A stretch of DNA of 64,000 nt, taken from the NCBI GenBank assembly GCA_019307815.1, contig JAFDIV010000014.1:31744-95743 (forward strand). Reading direction: 5' to 3'. The notes under the pieces were generated by a model. It did no database searches, was not told the DNA's origin, and saw only the letters and a list, made by a program, of their open reading frames with translations. The translations under genes were made by a program, and so were the position numbers. The number at the start of each line of letters is the position of its first letter. The stretch's first letter is position 1. Of this stretch, positions 27,680 to 35,944 are shown one piece after another. The stretch comes from Deltaproteobacteria bacterium (lineage in GTDB: Bacteria; Desulfobacterota; DSM-4660; Desulfatiglandales; Desulfatiglandaceae).

Positions 27680-28120
27680 ATGAGAATTTATCTCGATGTA
27701 TGTTGTTTGAATAGACCGTTTGATGATCAGACTCAGGACAGAATTCACCTTGAAGCTGAGGCGATTCTATCTATCATAAAATTTGTCGAAAAAGGGCAGT
27801 GGACACTACTGAATAGCGACGGTATCCTATATGAGGTCAGTAAAATACCTGATCCTGAAAGAAGAAAGAAAGTCCAAATCATAATTTCTAGGGCCAGTGA
27901 ACATATTAGATTGGAGAAAAAAATATTGGCAAGAGCAAAACGGTTGAAAAACCTAGGCATCAAAAGCCTTGATGCATTGCACGTAGCATGTGCAGAAAGT
28001 GGTAAGGTCGATATCTTTCTCACGACGGACGACAGGCTATTAAGGATCTTGCATCAATATTCTGATGAAATAAATGTGAAAGCAGATAATCCCCTTGCGT
28101 GGATTAAGGAGGTAATATAA
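27680..28120 (+). CDS. PIN-domain protein, probable toxin
   Basis: 146 residues of PIN fold: MRIYLDVCCLNRPFDD supplies the first acidic residue, SDGILYEVSKIPDPERRKKV the next, and GIKSLDALHVACAESGKVDI then FLTTDDRLLRI the C-terminal acidic residues. These are the expected metal-binding positions of a PIN ribonuclease. It overlaps by one base with a 69-residue gene, an order (nuclease first) less common than antitoxin-first VapBC. The pair looks like a toxin-antitoxin module. Confidence 0.8.
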   Translation: MRIYLDVCCLNRPFDDQTQDRIHLEAEAILSIIKFVEKGQWTLLNSDGILYEVSKIPDPERRKKVQIIISRASEHIRLEKKILARAKRLKNLGIKSLDALHVACAESGKVDIFLTTDDRLLRILHQYSDEINVKADNPLAWIKEVI

Positions 28121-28329
28121 TGCAAACAAGAGCAAGTGATTTGACAATGGAGGAAATACGGAGCGCCGGGTTGAACGCCCTCTTTGAGAATCTAGGTGTG
28201 GTGGGCATGGTGCGATTTCTCCAGTATACGGATAAAGGACAAGGGGATTATACCAAGGAGCGTGATGCTTGGCTTGGGAATCCTGACATGGATGAAATCG
28301 CACGCGAAATTAAGAAAATGAAGGAATAG
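28120..28329 (+). CDS. Small partner of the PIN protein, possible antitoxin
   Basis: 69 residues, mixed charge, with an N-terminal stretch TMEEIRSAGLNALFENLGVV and a C-terminal DEIAREIKKMKE helix. It begins inside the PIN gene's stop codon (TAATG), so translation is coupled. I do not recognise a DNA-binding fold with certainty. Its size and coupling suggest an antitoxin. Confidence 0.6.
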   Translation: MQTRASDLTMEEIRSAGLNALFENLGVVGMVRFLQYTDKGQGDYTKERDAWLGNPDMDEIAREIKKMKE

Positions 28330-28510
28330 GATATCAATATTATATATGATGGGCTATCTCCTCCTCTGCCTTTGTGAGCTTTGAGCTGCAATCATAGCAT
28401 ATAGCATTGTGGAAAATTTTAATGTCAATCCCCTCATTTTTGACTTGACATAGGCCACTGAAAAAACTAGAAAAATATAAAATAAACCAAAATATTGTTG
28501 CTTTACTTGT

Positions 28511-28595
28511 GCGAGAGTGGCGGAACTGGTAGACGCGCTGGACTTAGGATCCAGTGGAGCAATCCGTAGGGGTTCGACTCCCCTCTCTCGCACCA
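28511..28595 (+). tRNA. tRNA-Leu (TAG)
   Basis: An 85-base class II tRNA with encoded CCA. The acceptor is GCGAGAG with CTCTCGC; anticodon stem CTGGA/TCCAG with loop CTTAGGA gives anticodon TAG; the long variable arm (TGGAGCAATCCGT) and the T arm GGGG-TTCGACT-CCCC fit tRNA-Leu. Its terminator lies downstream at 28684. Confidence 0.97.
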
Positions 28596-28683
28596 TTGCT
28601 TATACCCAAAATTTTTGGTTTAGGACATACATAGGGGCGCATCATGAAGGTGTGCCTCTGTAAACCTAAGTAGGACTCGAATT

Positions 28684-28737
28684 AAAAGGCCACGAAGGCT
28701 GGGATAAAGGAATTTGCCTCGGTTCGTGGCCTTTTTC
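28684..28737 (+). terminator. Intrinsic terminator downstream of tRNA-Leu
   Basis: AAAAGGCCACGAA and TTCGTGGCCTTTTT pair as a long stem with a 26-base interior and end in CTTTTTC. It separates the tRNA from cooT. Confidence 0.75.
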
Positions 28738-28781
28738 TTTTCTCAGGCTGTAATGGCTACGCTCAAAGGAGGTGATAAACG

Positions 28782-28979
28782 ATGTGTGAGGCCAGTGCAT
28801 ATGTAATAGAGCAAGGCCAAGAGCGGCTAATCATGGAATCCGTGGATATAGTGGAGTCAGTGGACACTGATACCTGGCGCCTAGTAGGTATTTTTGGAGA
28901 CCAAAAGACCGTCAGAGGTCGAATCAAAAAAATGAACCTGGTTAACCACAAGATCTTTTTTGAATCACAAGGCGACTAA
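28782..28979 (+). CDS. CooT-family nickel-binding protein
   Basis: A 65-residue protein with the CooT pattern: MCEASAYV at the start (Cys2 is the nickel ligand in studied CooT), then VDIVE, LVGIFGDQKTVRGRIK and HKIFFESQG. A strong AAAGGAGGTGATAAACG precedes the ATG. CooT of Rhodospirillum rubrum binds Ni for CO dehydrogenase maturation. No cooS, cooC or cooJ gene lies nearby, so its partner here is unknown. Confidence 0.85.
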   Translation: MCEASAYVIEQGQERLIMESVDIVESVDTDTWRLVGIFGDQKTVRGRIKKMNLVNHKIFFESQGD

Positions 28980-29006
28980 GTGGGCAATGGATGCTATCTG
29001 GGTTAC

Positions 29007-29753
29007 TCATGGAATAGTATCTATAGAGGCAAATTCAGGCTCATGAAGGGGTAGGAGGATATCGGCTGCCGCCTTCACCTTCTGCAAGATATCATAAGCC
29101 TCATAGACGTTTACGTGAGTTCCAGGTGGGATCACATCCATTTCCATTGCCACGATCTCTTTGGGTGGAAAAAGATTCTCCTTTATTACACAAAACCCAG
29201 TAATAGCCGCCTTCCCCTCAGGAGTATCCACAAATACGCTCATGCCCCCTTCTGTATGGGCTGGGGTATGGACTACACTGATCCCTGGGACGATCTGGCA
29301 GTCCCCTGTCACGATCTCAATCTGCCCGTTCTCTTCCACATCCTCGATATAATCCTCTAAATACCGAAAATCCAGAGGATGGGGATTGTGGATCCGCTCC
29401 ATCTCCTTTTGGTGGACATAAAATATCGCATTACTGCATTTGTAGTCGTTTTCGCAGTGATCATTATGGAGATGGGTATGGATGACAATATCTATATCAA
29501 GGGGTGACAAACCCCAGCGCTCCAAACCCGCCTCAAAGGTATAGATCTTTCCTCCAATCTTCTGTTCCCTGTCCTCTGACTGAATTGGATTCATCTCCCC
29601 CGTATCAACCAAAATCTTCTTATTGCCTCCTTCCAGATACCATGCGTAAATCGGTATGGCATAAGGCGTCCCATAGTCATGCTGATAGGTCATCATACCT
29701 TTGTCAAAAAGTTTTGTTCCCATCACAATGGGATGAATTCTATACTGTGCCAT
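29007..29753 (-). CDS. Metallo-beta-lactamase-fold hydrolase, lactonase-like
   Basis: 248 residues of the metallo-beta-lactamase fold: HTHLHNDHCEND is the HxHxDH zinc motif, followed by HTPAHTEGGMSVFVDT (third histidine), and a C-terminal LPLHEPE with the final ligand. The arrangement resembles N-acyl homoserine lactonases of the AiiA/AttM type, but the family includes other lactonases. Nothing nearby suggests quorum sensing, so the substrate is uncertain. Confidence 0.85.
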   Translation of the reverse strand: MAQYRIHPIVMGTKLFDKGMMTYQHDYGTPYAIPIYAWYLEGGNKKILVDTGEMNPIQSEDREQKIGGKIYTFEAGLERWGLSPLDIDIVIHTHLHNDHCENDYKCSNAIFYVHQKEMERIHNPHPLDFRYLEDYIEDVEENGQIEIVTGDCQIVPGISVVHTPAHTEGGMSVFVDTPEGKAAITGFCVIKENLFPPKEIVAMEMDVIPPGTHVNVYEAYDILQKVKAAADILLPLHEPEFASIDTIP

Positions 29754-29993
29754 TTGACTGCCTCCCTTTATTCTGCTAGCCGCTTCTCAAAAAACATGTG
29801 GTCTTTTTATCGCCTCCTTGGACAGGATGCAAGCTTCTTCTAGTCTCTCTATGGAATATCCCTCCACCCCGCCTGAAATAGCAAGATAGCACTTCATTTT
29901 TCTAGACTCCCAGCCGATCTATGCTGTATAGATAAGGCTGCGCCTGTCCGACACTGGCTCCGCGAGACAAAAAAGCCACTCGCTGAATTTAAA

Positions 29994-31289
29994 ATGGAAA
30001 TTGTCTTAACGCACAAAAATGCCGACTTTGATGCACTTGCCTCGCTGGTTGCCGCCTCCATGGTATATCCCGAATCCAAACCCGTGTTGCCCAAAGCCCT
30101 TAATGCAAACGTAAAGGCATTTCTCTCTATTCACAAGGATGTCTTCTCATTTCAAGAATCGCCATCTTCTCTTACCTCTAGAATCCGTCGTCTCATAGTG
30201 GTGGATACCAATTCATGGAGCAGGATAGAAGGCGGGTCTCGATTTTTGGCCCATGAACCTGAGGACATACATGTCTGGGACCATCACGGGAGGGGGGACA
30301 TTAAGGCCTCCTTTGAGCGGCAGGAACCCGTAGGTGCTACATGCACCCTTTTTATTGAGCATATGGCCCATGAAGGAATTGACTTGTCTCCTATCCACGC
30401 TACACTCTTTTTGGCGGCCATACACGAAGATACTGGAAGCCTCATGTTTCCATCCACCACAGCTAGGGATGCCAAGGCCGTTGGCTACCTGCTTGAGCAT
30501 AAAGGGGACCTGGGCATTATCAAGAATTTTCTCAGACCTGCCTATGGTCCTAAACAAAAAGAGATTCTCTTCGAGCTGCTTAAAAACGCCACAAGATCTA
30601 AGGTGAGCGGTTATACCGTGAGTATCAACAAGTTGCTAATCGAAGGGCACACGCCGGGCCTAGCAATTGTGGTGGACATGTTGCGTGACATCCTGAATGT
30701 GGATGCCGTATTCGGTATCTTCAACGAGCCCAAAAGAAACAGGACCATGGTCATTGGCAGGAGCGCCGTTGAGGGGCTTAATATGGGCATGATTATGAGG
30801 GCCATGGGAGGTGGCGGACATCCCGGTGCAGGATCATGCCTTCTGAGGGAAGCCAATCCGGACGCAATTGAAGATTGGATACGAGAGTTAATAAGTGGCA
30901 ATCAGTTCAGCTCTGTCCGAATAAGGGATTTGATGTCTTTTCCCGTTTTTACGGTGAATGCTGACAAAACAATGCAATCGGCAGCGAATCTGTTAAAAGA
31001 AAAAGGATGCACTGGCCTGCCGGTAATGGAGGGAGACAGGCTGGTGGGGATCATCTCCCGCAGGGACTTTCGCAAGCTCAAAAATGATTCCCAGTTGTCT
31101 TTGCCTGTAAAGGCCTTCATGTCCCAAAAAATCGTTTCCATAGAACCAGAAAAGGGCATTATGGAGGCAGCAAGGCTGATGGTGAAGTATGATGTGGGAA
31201 GACTTCCTGTACTGAAAGACGGAAAACTCATCGGCATTGTGACACGATCAGACACAATGCGTTACTTCTATGACGTGCTCCCCGAATGA
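29994..31289 (+). CDS. DHH phosphoesterase with two CBS domains
   Basis: 431 residues. Residues ~1-170 are a DHH phosphoesterase: THKNADFDALASLVAA gives the first Asp pair and VWDHHGRGD the DHH motif; a DHHA1 region with GMIMRAMGGGGHPGAGS follows near 270. Two CBS domains follow (IRDLMSFPVFTVN and VKAFMSQKIVSIEP) and the protein ends there. In many relatives this DHH-CBS unit is fused to a C-terminal CCA/A-adding nucleotidyltransferase of about 400 residues, which is missing here; the downstream DNA holds a transposase remnant instead. It could be a natural short protein or a truncated one. Confidence 0.8.
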   Translation: MEIVLTHKNADFDALASLVAASMVYPESKPVLPKALNANVKAFLSIHKDVFSFQESPSSLTSRIRRLIVVDTNSWSRIEGGSRFLAHEPEDIHVWDHHGRGDIKASFERQEPVGATCTLFIEHMAHEGIDLSPIHATLFLAAIHEDTGSLMFPSTTARDAKAVGYLLEHKGDLGIIKNFLRPAYGPKQKEILFELLKNATRSKVSGYTVSINKLLIEGHTPGLAIVVDMLRDILNVDAVFGIFNEPKRNRTMVIGRSAVEGLNMGMIMRAMGGGGHPGAGSCLLREANPDAIEDWIRELISGNQFSSVRIRDLMSFPVFTVNADKTMQSAANLLKEKGCTGLPVMEGDRLVGIISRRDFRKLKNDSQLSLPVKAFMSQKIVSIEPEKGIMEAARLMVKYDVGRLPVLKDGKLIGIVTRSDTMRYFYDVLPE

Positions 31290-31299
31290 CTGAGGTTGT

Positions 31300-31680
31300 T
31301 TTCTGTGAGAAGCGAGAGCTATCAATAAAAGCTTCCAGGAAGGGTGAGAACTTGTATCGAGTTGGAGGAATGGTAATGTCAAACCCATCAAACACTAAAA
31401 ACCTATATCTACCCTTACTTAGTACCCTTCGGTGAAAGCTTTCCATTGCCCTGTCCAGTACCCGTGCCGCACTGCCTCACGATAATCACTGTCACACTCT
31501 TCTGATAAATTCATTTCCTTCTTGCCTGACCTCAGGCAGGGATTACTTGCCATGCTTGTGGCAAACTCTCAATCACCGTTCTTCTCATCGGGGTGCCTCC
31601 TTTCTTTTGCGTTATCTTTATCTTACCCTTAGGAGGTACCCCTTTTCTAGCTCTGACACAAGATATGATACACTACCGAA
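31300..31680 (-). mobile_element. Degenerate transposase remnant
   Basis: The roughly 500-base gap before the ATPase gene holds decayed insertion-sequence DNA on the minus strand. An AAAAGAAAGGAGGCACCCC leader precedes ATG at 31588, whose frame stops after MRRTVIESLPQAWQVIPA. Farther on, another frame reads FHRRVLSKGRYRFLVFDGF (before 31440), a stretch resembling the start of a DDE transposase core. Stops and frame changes show it is dead. The leader shares AAAAGAAAGGAG..GCACCC..ATGA with the insertion-sequence end at 63898-64000. The family is uncertain (mutator-like). Confidence 0.6.
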
Positions 31681-31793
31681 AAACCTATTCATTTGACGAA
31701 AACATATCAGTCTGATACTCTAAAGGGCGCCATGAGACGATTCCTTCTTTGCTGAACAAAAAGTACTTCTTCAAGAATGGACGGCCATGGGTC

Positions 31794-33350
31794 ATGGGAC
31801 AAAAAGGACAAAAACAGGACTATGTCCCCATAACTGTCGATAAAAGCCACATTGTCACAATCGGAGAGCGGCTCTATGAGCAGAGCATCGAGCTTATCAG
31901 AGAGCTTGTAAACAATGCCTATGATGCTGATGCCACCCGTGTGGATGTGACGGTTGCCCCTAGTGAAATTACTGTGACCGACAATGGCGAGGGTATGGAT
32001 CTGGAAGGCCTTAGGCAGTACTTTAATGTCGGATCTGACGCTAAACTTCAAAATCCTGTCTCTCCCCGGTTTACCCGTCAGCGCATCGGACAATTTGGCA
32101 TTGGTAAGTTTGCCAGCCTAGCAGCCGCATCCCGTTTTGAGCTCATAACCCAGAAAGGGCACTTTGCAGCAAAGGTGGTCTTTGACAAGGAAAAATGGAT
32201 GAAACAGAAGAAATCTTGGCGGATACCCCTCACACGGCTCCAACCCAATCCAAAAAAGGGTAATGGGACCACTGTTAAGCTGATAAATCTCCACAAGTCA
32301 TTCAAACCCGAAGACGTAATCGAAAAGATAATCGAGGGAGTACCTATACGAGCAAAGGACTTTGCTGTTTACGTTAATGGCTATAGGGTTATGCCTCGGG
32401 TCTATAAAGGCAACCGCATACCTGTCATGGAAGGCACTGAATTTGGAATTGTCTATGGAGAAATAGTTATTCTGCCGGCCTACAAGGCATCCAAAGATGA
32501 CTTGGGCATTGAAATAAAAGTGAAAGGGGTGACTGTTAAGCGTGAGCTATTTGATATGGCCTCCTGGGGAAAAGCTGCCACTAGGATAAGGGGAGAAATC
32601 AACGTGGACTTTCTCCCATTGACCAGTGATCGATCCGGATTTATTGAAGATTCTCCTGAATACAAAACCTTTCTCAAGGTCATGAAAAAGACCATGGCTG
32701 ATGTGAAGAAGGCATATGAGCAATTGGCTTCAACAAGGGAAAACCAAAGGGTCAGCCGGGCACTGAAAGAGGCTTTAGAGCGAATACACCGGGCCCTTGT
32801 TAGAAATCCGGAATTCTCCCCTTTTGGAGTCGTCCCCATTGCAGAGCCAGGAAAGGAAGGAGAGGGAGAAACCGGGGTAGAGAACTCTGGTGGAAAGGAA
32901 GAGCCTCAAGAGCCCCAAATTCAAGACATAGAAACAACTGACAAAGAAATGCAAAATCAATTTGAGGAATCTTCAGAACCTGAAGCAATAGAGACCAAAA
33001 AAGGGAAAAAACCTTCCCTTCGAATTGCCACCCCGAATGCCGTTGTGAGAAGGCTCAAATTTGGTGATATGGGGGTTACATGCTGCCTGGACCACCTAGG
33101 TGAGGACGGACCCGAATGTATGACAGAAGGAACTATTATCTATATCAACAGAGATCACCCTTTATACAAAAGGGAATCAAAAAAGCGAGAAGCACACATC
33201 CTGAATATTGCACGTCTGATAACCCAGGAAATCTCGCTCATGAAAAACCCTGACAATCCCAGGGAGGCATTCAATAGACAGTCAAAACTCCTCAAGGATG
33301 CATTTAGGGATGATGAGGAGCTAGAGTCCAAGGGTAGAAAGAAAAGGTAG
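31794..33350 (+). CDS. MORC/Hsp90-like GHKL ATPase
   Basis: About 518 residues. The GHKL ATP site is clear: IELIRELVNNAYDADA (N box), TVTDNGEGMDL (G1) and GQFGIGKFASL (G2). An S5-like transducer domain ends near INVDFLPLTSDRSGF, as in MORC and MutL-type ATPases. A charged linker follows and then a C-terminal domain (IYINRDHPLYKRESKKREAH). ATG at 31794 is preferred over the TTG at 31749. It has no partner gene and lies between an insertion-sequence remnant and feoB, which suggests an accessory gene. The function is unknown; DNA or defence roles are known for some relatives. Confidence 0.78.
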   Translation: MGQKGQKQDYVPITVDKSHIVTIGERLYEQSIELIRELVNNAYDADATRVDVTVAPSEITVTDNGEGMDLEGLRQYFNVGSDAKLQNPVSPRFTRQRIGQFGIGKFASLAAASRFELITQKGHFAAKVVFDKEKWMKQKKSWRIPLTRLQPNPKKGNGTTVKLINLHKSFKPEDVIEKIIEGVPIRAKDFAVYVNGYRVMPRVYKGNRIPVMEGTEFGIVYGEIVILPAYKASKDDLGIEIKVKGVTVKRELFDMASWGKAATRIRGEINVDFLPLTSDRSGFIEDSPEYKTFLKVMKKTMADVKKAYEQLASTRENQRVSRALKEALERIHRALVRNPEFSPFGVVPIAEPGKEGEGETGVENSGGKEEPQEPQIQDIETTDKEMQNQFEESSEPEAIETKKGKKPSLRIATPNAVVRRLKFGDMGVTCCLDHLGEDGPECMTEGTIIYINRDHPLYKRESKKREAHILNIARLITQEISLMKNPDNPREAFNRQSKLLKDAFRDDEELESKGRKKR

Positions 33351-33404
33351 CCCTGAAATAAAGTGAAATAAAGGATAATAATTATTTTTCCACACTGTCA
33401 CACC

Positions 33405-35150
33405 CTAATCGATCCCGATACCAAGGAAGCTCCCCGCCTGATAAACGGTTGCTGTAAGGATCCAGGCCAGCACAGTAAGCCCACCAAACTGCAGGAATGC
33501 CCATTTCCAGGAGCCGCTCTCACTTTTTGTAATGGCAAAGGTAGCAAGGCATGGAGCCACCACCAGCATAAAAAGCATGATGCAGAAGCCTGTCAGCGGC
33601 GTGTACCTTACCTGGAGTTTGCTCCTGAGGAATTCGGACTCTTCGTCCGCCTCGCCCACAGAGTAAATGACCCCTAACTGGGCCACAAATACCTCTTTGG
33701 CGGCAATTGCACCTATGACTGGGGTCACCAATTTCCAGTCGAACCCTAGCGGCTTGAACACGGGTTCAAGGGCATGCCCGATTCGGCCTGCGATGCTGTA
33801 CTCCAGAGTTACCTCCGCCTCTTCATTGGCAATGGCGTTAAGTTGATCAGCTTTGTCTTCTTCTGTTAGGTTGCTGATACGGACCCTGTTTCTTTCATTA
33901 TTGAAATGTTCTTTTAAATTGTCCGGCAAGCCTGGAAATGTGGTTGCAATCCAGAGGAGAACTGATATGCCGAGGATAATGGTCCCTGCCTTTTTGACAA
34001 ACAGCCATCCTCGTTCCCACATATGAATCAGAACGCCCTTAAGGGTAGGCATCCGATACGGCGGCAGTTCCATAACAAAGGGAACCGACTCTCCCTTCAA
34101 TATGGTGCTGCGCAAAAGTTTAGCGCTTACAACGGCAAGCATGATGCCAATGACATAAATTATCCAGAGCATGGGGGCATGCCACGGTTGAGGAAAAAAT
34201 GCCGGGATAATAAGCGAATAAATCGGCAATCTGGCGCCACAGCTCATGAGCGGGATCACAAGCATTGTGGTCAGCCTGTCTCTGCGATTTTCCAGTGTCC
34301 TGGTGGCCATGATTGCCGGAACAGAACACCCGAAGCCGACCAACATGGGGATGAAGCTCTTACCATGAAGGCCAAGTTTATGCATTACCCGGTCCATGAT
34401 AAAGGCAGCCCGTGCCATGTAACCAGAATCTTCCAGGATTGCTATGGCAAGAAATAATAGCAATATGTTGGGAAGGAAGACTATCACCCCGCCCACACCG
34501 CCTATGATGCCATCAACAATAAGTGACTTTAATAGGCTTTCTGATCCTTGTGCCCACCATCCAGATATGAGATCAGCTAACCATCCGAAAAAACTTTCGA
34601 TCCACCCCATGGGCGGATCACCGATGGTAAAGGTCAAATAGAAAACCAGATACATTAATCCCAGGAAAATAGGCAGCCCAAGGATCCGGTTTGTCAATAC
34701 TGAATCTATCCTGTCCGATATTGTGTGCCGGATCTCAATAGTGGAGCGCACACATTCCTGGCATGCACCGGATATGAATCCATAGCGGGCAGCGGCAATG
34801 GCGGTCTCAGGGTACTCCCCAACCAACTCTCTAATATGTGAAATACTTTTCTCGACTTGCTTATTGATCTGAGGAGAATTGATCTTGGCCCTTATCTCCT
34901 TATCGTTTTCCAGAAGCTTGAGGGCAAACCATCGTGGATTATATTTGTGAGGTACAACACCATTTTTCTTGATCAGGGATTCTATTATGGAAATCTCTTC
35001 TTCGATCTCCCTACCATAGCGAATCACCGGCTTTTGTATCCAGACCCCTCGAATACTTGGTTTGGGTGATATATCATCTGGGCCCGGTAATCCCTGATCG
35101 GTGTTGGGATCAGGCCCCCTCTTCCTGGCATAGGGAGGCAATGGCTTCAA
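33405..35150 (-). CDS. feoB: Ferrous iron transporter FeoB, membrane part (split from GTPase part)
   Basis: Contains the FeoB spacer (GREIEEEISIIESLI, residues ~47-61) and the Gate-type permease domain: GDPPMGWIES, LAIAILEDSGYMARAAFIMD, GFGCSVPAIMATRTL and KAGTIILGISVLLW. The N-terminal GTPase is in the previous reading frame. The assumed TTG start at 35150 lies inside the GTPase gene and has little ribosome-binding sequence. Removing one base from the G5 run (35115-35119) would join the two into a normal FeoB of about 737 residues, so this is probably one frameshifted gene. Confidence 0.9.
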   Translation of the reverse strand: MKPLPPYARKRGPDPNTDQGLPGPDDISPKPSIRGVWIQKPVIRYGREIEEEISIIESLIKKNGVVPHKYNPRWFALKLLENDKEIRAKINSPQINKQVEKSISHIRELVGEYPETAIAAARYGFISGACQECVRSTIEIRHTISDRIDSVLTNRILGLPIFLGLMYLVFYLTFTIGDPPMGWIESFFGWLADLISGWWAQGSESLLKSLIVDGIIGGVGGVIVFLPNILLLFLAIAILEDSGYMARAAFIMDRVMHKLGLHGKSFIPMLVGFGCSVPAIMATRTLENRRDRLTTMLVIPLMSCGARLPIYSLIIPAFFPQPWHAPMLWIIYVIGIMLAVVSAKLLRSTILKGESVPFVMELPPYRMPTLKGVLIHMWERGWLFVKKAGTIILGISVLLWIATTFPGLPDNLKEHFNNERNRVRISNLTEEDKADQLNAIANEEAEVTLEYSIAGRIGHALEPVFKPLGFDWKLVTPVIGAIAAKEVFVAQLGVIYSVGEADEESEFLRSKLQVRYTPLTGFCIMLFMLVVAPCLATFAITKSESGSWKWAFLQFGGLTVLAWILTATVYQAGSFLGIGID

Positions 35151-35619
35151 GAAGCTTATTCATTCCTGTGCCCTTGTGTCCGATCGTCTCCACAATAGGG
35201 GCACCGAAGAATTTAGACAGCTTCTTGATGTCAAACTCATACCCCCGAGCTTTGGCCATATCACTCATATTGAAGGCCAATACAAGAGGGACCTCCAGTT
35301 CCATGAGTTGCACAGCCAGGTAAAGATTTCTTTCAAGGTTCGATGCATCGATGATATCCACCACCACATCAGGCTTCTCATCGATAATGAAATTCCTGGC
35401 TACCAACTCCTCCGCAGAATAGGCGGTCAGGCTATAGGTTCCGGGCAGATCCACAATATGTATTTCAAGGTCGCCATGCAGCCGAACGCCCTCCTTGCGC
35501 TCCACAGTGACACCGGGGTAGTTCCCCACATGCTGGCGAGCCCCCGTTAGGTTATTGAATATGGTGGTCTTCCCAGAATTGGGATTTCCTGCAAGTGCTA
35601 CTGTAATCTTTGGTTTCAT
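35110..35619 (-). CDS. feoB: Ferrous iron transporter FeoB, GTPase part
   Basis: 169 residues carrying the FeoB GTP-binding domain: G1 ALAGNPNSGKTTIFNNLTG, G2 GVTVERKEG, G3 DLPGTYSLTA, and G4 NMSDMAKARG. It ends with TGA right after a G5 run, where the frame of the membrane part begins. Such split FeoB proteins occur, but the lack of a good second start makes a frameshift or sequencing error in the homopolymer more likely. A perfect iron-box palindrome lies 45 bases upstream of the start. Confidence 0.92.
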   Translation of the reverse strand: MKPKITVALAGNPNSGKTTIFNNLTGARQHVGNYPGVTVERKEGVRLHGDLEIHIVDLPGTYSLTAYSAEELVARNFIIDEKPDVVVDIIDASNLERNLYLAVQLMELEVPLVLAFNMSDMAKARGYEFDIKKLSKFFGAPIVETIGHKGTGMNKLLEAIASLCQEEGA

Positions 35620-35663
35620 AGGGCCTCTAAATCCTCCTACTATTCTTTGTACTACCTTAGTTT

Positions 35664-35679
35664 TTTAGGTATACCTAAA
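35664..35679. promoter_or_regulatory. Iron-box palindrome upstream of feoB
   Basis: TTTAGGTATACCTAAA is a perfect 16-base palindrome between feoA and feoB, 45 bases before the feoB start. It has the TTAGG-N4-CCTAA shape bound by DtxR/IdeR/MntR regulators. A near copy sits before the dtxR-like gene, so feoB probably has its own iron-responsive promoter. Confidence 0.75.
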
Positions 35680-35695
35680 GTTCCTGGCAAAAAAA

Positions 35696-35911
35696 TTATG
35701 TGACCACGATCTTATAAGCCATTCCGCGCCCCAGTATTATTCGGCTCCCTTTAAGCGAAACAATACATGGTCCATTAAGTGAATTCTGGAGCACCTCTAT
35801 CTCAACCCCGGGAACCAATCCCATGCTTGCCAGTCTGCCTTGAAGCCCGCGGCCTGCCTTTATTGCAACGAGTCGTACTCGCCTGCCAGCTTCAACGATT
35901 GCCAATGGCAT
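35696..35911 (-). CDS. feoA: FeoA-family protein
   Basis: 71 residues if ATG at 35911 is used (MPLAIVEAGRRVRLVAIKAG); the upstream ATG at 35926 adds five. SH3-like beta-barrel pattern: LQGRLASMGLVPGVEIEVL and LKGSRIILGRGMAYKIVV. FeoA binds the FeoB cytosolic part and supports ferrous iron uptake. It lies between the dtxR-like gene and feoB, separated from feoB by an iron box. Confidence 0.92.
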   Translation of the reverse strand: MPLAIVEAGRRVRLVAIKAGRGLQGRLASMGLVPGVEIEVLQNSLNGPCIVSLKGSRIILGRGMAYKIVVT

Positions 35912-35944
35912 CGCCCTTACCCCCATAGGATATTTGACTGCGAA

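Noticed and set aside
28354..28596. 80-residue open frame on the minus strand across tRNA-Leu (RGVEPLRIAPLDPKSSAS...)
   Set aside because: It is the antisense of a tRNA gene, a well-known source of false proteins.
35110..35150. Programmed frameshift in feoB
   Set aside because: No slippery heptamer and stimulatory structure is evident; a simple homopolymer indel explains it better.
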